8,874 bases of DNA from VAZQ01 sp034669045. GTDB taxonomy: Bacteria > Pseudomonadota > Alphaproteobacteria > Rhizobiales > Xanthobacteraceae. Location of the stretch: contig JAXDOD010000106.1 in assembly GCA_034669045.1 (NCBI GenBank), positions 1 through 8,874 of the forward strand. The letters run 5' to 3'. This document shows, piece after piece, positions 5,703-8,874 of this stretch (within the stretch, counting starts at the first letter, position 1; each line of letters begins with the position of its first letter). A program made the position numbers and the translations under genes. The notes under the pieces were generated by a model. It was not told where the DNA came from and made no database searches. It saw only the letters and a list, made by a program, of their open reading frames with translations.

Positions 5703-8549
5703 ATGCCAATGATCGACAAGACCTATCAGCCCTCGGAAGTCGAGGGACGCATCTATGCCACCTGGGAGGAGGCGGGCGCCTTCCGTGCCGGCCGGCCGGA
5801 GCGGCGCACGGCCGAGCCTTATTGCATCGTCATTCCCCCGCCCAACGTCACCGGCTCGCTGCACATGGGCCACGCGCTCAACAACACGCTGCAGGACGTG
5901 CTCGCCCGCTTCGAGCGCATGCGCGGCAAGGACGTGCTGTGGCAGCCGGGCACCGACCACGCCGGCATCGCCACCCAGATGGTGGTCGAGCGCCAGCTCA
6001 TGGAGCGCCAGGAGCCGGGGCGGCGTGCCATCGGCCGCGAGAAATTCCTGGAGAAGGTCTGGACCTGGAAGGCGGAGTCCGGCGGCACCATCATCAACCA
6101 GCTCAAGCGGCTCGGCGCCTCGTGCGACTGGTCGCGCGAGCGCTTCACCATGGACGAGGGGCTCTCGCGCGCCGTTCTGGAAGTCTTTGTCGCGCTTTAC
6201 CGCCAAGGCCTCATCTATCGTGACAAGCGGCTGGTGAACTGGGACCCCAAGCTCCTCACCGCCATCTCCGACCTCGAAGTGCTGCAGGTCGAGGTGAAGG
6301 GCCACTTGTGGCACTTCCGCTATCCGATCGAGGGGCTCCCGGACACCTACATCACGGTCGCGACCACGCGGCCCGAGACCATGCTCGGCGATACCGCCGT
6401 CGCCGTGCATCCGAAGGACGAGCGCTACCGGCGTGTCGTCGGCAAGAACGTGATCCTGCCGCTGGTCGGCCGGCGCATCCCGATCATCACCGATGAATAT
6501 TCCGACCCCGAGAAAGGCACCGGCGCGGTGAAGATCACGCCGGCGCACGACTTCAACGACTTCGAGGTCGGCCGCCGGCACGACCTGCCGATCATCAACG
6601 TGCTCGACCGCGAGGCCAAGCTCAATCTCGAGAACAACGATGCGTTCCTGGAGGGCCTCGAGCAGCTCTCGCCCGAGCTGACCGAGACGATGGCGCTGCA
6701 CGGCATCGACCGTTTCGTCGCGCGCAAGCAGATCGTCGCGCGCATGGACGCGCTCGGCCTGCTCGCCAAGGTCGAGCCGCACACCCACATGGTGCCGCAC
6801 GGCGACCGCTCCGACGTCGTGATCGAGCCCTATCTGATGGACCAGTGGTACGTCGACGCCAAGAAGCTCGCGCAGCCGGCGATCGAGGCCGTGCGGGACG
6901 GGCGCACGGTGTTCGTCCCGAAGAACTGGGAGAAGACCTATTTCGAGTGGATGGAGAACATCCAGCCCTGGTGCATCTCGCGCCAGATCTGGTGGGGTCA
7001 CCAGATCCCGGCTTGGTACGGCTGGGCGCTCGATGGCGGGCAGGTCTCGATCGCCAAGACGCAGATCTTCGTCGCCAAGAGCGAGGCCGAGGCTCTGGCG
7101 CAGGCGCGCGACTACTACAAGAACGACGTCGAGCTCGTCGCCAATCTCAACGAGAGCCTTGGTCTCGTCGGCTTCGGCGCCGACAAGCCGCCGGAGAAGT
7201 TCCCGGTCTGGCGCGAGGAGGACGTGCTCGACACCTGGTTCTCCTCGGCGCCGTGGCCGTTCTCGACGCTGGGCTGGCCCGACCAGACGCCCGAGCTCAA
7301 GCGCTATTACCCGACCAACGTGCTGGTCACCGGCTTCGACATCATCTTCTTCTGGGTCGCGCGCATGATGATGATGGGCCTGCAGTTCATGCAGGAGGTG
7401 CCGTTCCGCGACGTCTACATCCACGCGCTGGTGCGCGACGAGCGCGGCGCCAAGATGTCGAAGTCGAAAGGCAACGTCATCGACCCGCTCGAACTGATCC
7501 GCGAATTCGGCGCCGATTCCCTGCGTTTCACCCTCGCCGCGATGGCGGCGCAGGGCCGCGACATCAAGCTGTCGCCGCAGCGCGTGGAAGGCTATCGCAA
7601 CTTCACGACCAAGCTCTGGAACGCCGCGCGCTTCGCCGAGATGAACGGCTGCGTCACGGTGCCGGGCTTCGACCCGCGCAGCGCCAGGGAGACGGTCAAC
7701 CGCTGGATCGCGCACGAGACCCAGAAGGCCTCGCACGAGATCACCGACGCGCTCGAGGCCTATAAGTTCAACGAGGCGGCCGGCGCGGCCTATCGCTTCG
7801 TCTGGAACATCTTCTGCGACTGGTATCTGGAGCTGGCGAAGCCGGTGCTGGCCGGCCCCGACGGCGCCGCCAAGGCCGAGACCCGCGCCATGACCGCTTG
7901 GGTGCGCGACGAGATTCTCAAGCTGCTGCACCCGTTCATGCCGTTCATCACCGAGGAGCTGTGGCGCGTCACCGCCGAGGGGGCGTCGTCGTCGCGCGAG
8001 CAGCTCCTTGCGCTCACCGAGTGGCCGCGGCCTGCGCGGCTCTCCGACCACGCCGCCGAGTCCGAGATCGGCTGGATCATCGACCTCGTCACCGCGATTC
8101 GTTCGGTGCGCGCCGAGATGAACCTGACGATGGCGACGGAGATCCCGCTCGTGCTGGCGGGGGTGTCGGCGGAGACCGACGCGCGCGCCGGGCGCTGGGC
8201 GGAGGTGATCAAGCGGCTGGCGCGGCTTTCGAGCATGTCGGTGTCTACGAGCGTGCCGGCCGGCGCCGTGCAGGTGCTGGTGCGCGGCGAGGTGGCCGCC
8301 TTGCCGCTCAAGGGCGTCATCGACTTTGCCGCCGAGCAGGCGCGGCTGCAGAAGGAGATGGTGCGCGCCACAGCCGACATCGCGCGCGTCGACGCCAAGC
8401 TCGGCAATCCCGACTTCATGCGGCGCGCGCCCGAGGAGGTGGTCGAGGGCGAGCGCGAGAAGCGCGAGGAGGCGGAGGGCCGCCGCGCCAAGATCGGCGA
8501 GGCGCTGGAGCGGCTCAAGGCGGCGGCCGATGCCGTGCCGTCGCACTAG
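5703..8549 (+). CDS. valS: Valyl-tRNA synthetase
   Basis: A 948-residue cytosolic class I aminoacyl-tRNA synthetase that charges tRNA-Val with valine using ATP; E. coli ValS is 951 residues, so this is full length. The HIGH signature is HMGH (54-57) within PPPNVTGSLHMGHALN. The editing (CP1) domain contains TTRPETMLGDTAVAVHP (221-237) and GTGAVKITPAHDFNDFEVG, which clear mischarged threonine. WCISRQIWWGHQIPAW (423-438) and DVLDTWFSS (507-515) return to the catalytic core, and KMSKS (584-588) is the ATP-binding loop. The anticodon-binding helical domain follows (about 690-830), and the C-terminal coiled-coil tRNA arm lies at about 871-945. Start: ATG at 5703; ATG at 5709 (MIDKTYQP) is equally plausible. 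In related genomes valS usually follows popZ closely; here two genes lie between. Confidence 0.98.
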   Translation: MPMIDKTYQPSEVEGRIYATWEEAGAFRAGRPERRTAEPYCIVIPPPNVTGSLHMGHALNNTLQDVLARFERMRGKDVLWQPGTDHAGIATQMVVERQLMERQEPGRRAIGREKFLEKVWTWKAESGGTIINQLKRLGASCDWSRERFTMDEGLSRAVLEVFVALYRQGLIYRDKRLVNWDPKLLTAISDLEVLQVEVKGHLWHFRYPIEGLPDTYITVATTRPETMLGDTAVAVHPKDERYRRVVGKNVILPLVGRRIPIITDEYSDPEKGTGAVKITPAHDFNDFEVGRRHDLPIINVLDREAKLNLENNDAFLEGLEQLSPELTETMALHGIDRFVARKQIVARMDALGLLAKVEPHTHMVPHGDRSDVVIEPYLMDQWYVDAKKLAQPAIEAVRDGRTVFVPKNWEKTYFEWMENIQPWCISRQIWWGHQIPAWYGWALDGGQVSIAKTQIFVAKSEAEALAQARDYYKNDVELVANLNESLGLVGFGADKPPEKFPVWREEDVLDTWFSSAPWPFSTLGWPDQTPELKRYYPTNVLVTGFDIIFFWVARMMMMGLQFMQEVPFRDVYIHALVRDERGAKMSKSKGNVIDPLELIREFGADSLRFTLAAMAAQGRDIKLSPQRVEGYRNFTTKLWNAARFAEMNGCVTVPGFDPRSARETVNRWIAHETQKASHEITDALEAYKFNEAAGAAYRFVWNIFCDWYLELAKPVLAGPDGAAKAETRAMTAWVRDEILKLLHPFMPFITEELWRVTAEGASSSREQLLALTEWPRPARLSDHAAESEIGWIIDLVTAIRSVRAEMNLTMATEIPLVLAGVSAETDARAGRWAEVIKRLARLSSMSVSTSVPAGAVQVLVRGEVAALPLKGVIDFAAEQARLQKEMVRATADIARVDAKLGNPDFMRRAPEEVVEGEREKREEAEGRRAKIGEALERLKAAADAVPSH

Positions 8550-8563
8550 ACTCGAGTGCGATG
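8539..8563 (+). terminator. Hairpin overlapping the valS stop codon
   Basis: TCGCACT (8541-8547) pairs with AGTGCGA (8555-8561) around the loop AGACTCG. The stem extends outward by a G-U and a C-G pair to 9 bp (8539-8563). It spans the TAG stop at 8547-8549. There is no T-run after it, so it may act as a 3' stabilising hairpin rather than an intrinsic terminator. Confidence 0.3.
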
Positions 8564-8610
8564 CGCGCGAATGAGCGGACAACGAATTCACGTCGGTCGA
8601 ACAAAAAGCT

Positions 8611-8660
8611 CTAGAGCATTTTCAGGAAAAGTGGAATCCGGTTTTCCGTCGAAAATGCGA
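8611..8660. repeat. Palindromic CTAGAGCATTTTC dispersed repeat
   Basis: The unit holds two nested stems: GCATTTTC (8616-8623) with GAAAATGC (8651-8658), and GGAAAA (8625-8630) with TTTTCC (8642-8647), around an 11-nt loop. A diverged copy lies after popZ at 3794. Short palindromes of this kind, placed after genes, are common in Bradyrhizobium-like genomes, and I take it for a REP-like element. It lies 61 bp after the valS stop and could also serve as a transcript-end structure. Confidence 0.7.
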
Positions 8661-8674
8661 CCAACGCAAGAGTC

Positions 8675-8752
8675 CTAGTGTGGCGGTTCAGAAGTCCGCA
8701 TCATTCTTGCAGCGAGTCCGACATGCGGACTTCTGAACCAAAGCCACACTAG
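8675..8752. mobile_element. MITE-like perfect inverted-repeat element, 78 bp
   Basis: The left arm (8675-8701) is CTAGTGTGGC followed by GGTTCAGAAGTCCGCAT. The right arm (8723-8752) is ATGCGGACTTCTGAACC, an unpaired AAA, then GCCACACTAG. All 27 paired positions match, with a 21-nt spacer (8702-8722). Both ends are CTAG, so the element can be read as flanked by TA dinucleotides, the target duplicated by IS630/Tc1-mariner transposases. It has no coding capacity, as expected for a non-autonomous element. Alternatives are a large REP-type palindrome or a strong bidirectional terminator, though no T-run is present. Confidence 0.65.
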
Positions 8753-8874
8753 AGCATTCCCCGCTGGCGATGAATCGATTGTGATCGGGTTGGGGATTCT
8801 CATCTGGTTTCGATTGTGAGTCCATGGCGCTTCTGATTCGGAGGACGCCATGGGACGAAGCCCCTATTCGGATG
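8751..8874 (+). mobile_element. Left end of a probable IS630-family insertion sequence, cut by the window edge
   Basis: The region from the CTAG at 8749-8752 to the transposase start carries subterminal repeats: TCGATTGTGA twice (8775-8784 and 8810-8819, 35 bp apart), and an imperfect inverted pair GAGCATTCCCC (8753-8763) and GGGGATTCTC (8792-8801). Repeated sites next to an IS end often bind transposase. The exact left boundary is inferred from the TA in CTAG and is not certain. The right end lies outside the window. Confidence 0.45.
8850..8874 (+). CDS. 5' fragment of an IS630-type transposase
   Basis: Only eight codons are visible, reading MGRSPYSD. A clear GGAGG (8840-8844) lies 5 nt before the ATG, the best local Shine-Dalgarno sequence in the window. 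The short peptide matches the characteristic start of IS630-family transposases (M-G/A-R-x-Y-S-x-D-L-R), the DDE enzymes that insert at TA. The call rests on eight residues plus the repeat-rich upstream DNA, so other proteins cannot be excluded. Whether the gene is intact cannot be seen. Confidence 0.5.

Noticed and set aside
5574..8591. A minus-strand open frame of about 1005 codons covering the whole of valS
   Set aside because: It is antisense to a complete, motif-verified valS. Its translation is low-complexity and rich in R, H, L, D and A, as expected from the complement of G+C-rich codons.
8611..8752. Possible CRISPR-like repeats in the valS 3' flank
   Set aside because: The repeats are palindromic, few, unequal in length and without regular spacers, and no cas gene is present.

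Overview
The window is GC-rich chromosomal DNA (about 67% G+C in a sampled stretch of valS) from an alphaproteobacterium, most likely of the order Hyphomicrobiales (Bradyrhizobiaceae or Xanthobacteraceae type). The evidence is the gene order PIMT-like methyltransferase - tolC - popZ - valS, the PopZ-type polar organizing protein, a TolC ending in a Y-D-P-V-V-H-Y tail, and the short dispersed palindromic repeats that begin CTAGAGC.

Layout. Positions 60-297 hold two tRNA genes on the minus strand, tRNA-Cys(GCA) followed by tRNA-Asn(GTT), with a possible shared promoter at 358-386. On the plus strand follow a PIMT-like methyltransferase (564-1223), a TolC-family outer-membrane factor (1466-2923) and PopZ (3093-3797). 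A small VOC-fold protein (3990-4352) comes next, clearly lower in G+C than its neighbours. It converges on a minus-strand MFS transporter (4366-5577), which is divergent from a complete valyl-tRNA synthetase (5703-8549). The VOC and MFS genes look like an insertion into an otherwise conserved popZ-valS neighbourhood.

The last 300 bases carry no host gene but are packed with mobile or repetitive DNA. They hold a dispersed palindromic repeat (8611-8660, with a diverged copy just after popZ at 3794-3844), a near-perfect 78-bp inverted-repeat element that looks like a MITE (8675-8752), and the left end of what is probably an IS630-type insertion sequence. The transposase reading frame of that element has just begun when the window ends.

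Functionally this is mostly housekeeping: tRNAs, tRNA charging, cell-pole organisation, and type I secretion or efflux. A small accessory pair (VOC plus MFS) might serve small-molecule tolerance. I see no CRISPR array, phage module or new multi-gene system. The most interesting points are non-coding: the structured popZ leader with a displaced Shine-Dalgarno sequence, a two-copy direct repeat upstream of the methyltransferase, and the stacked repeat elements after valS.
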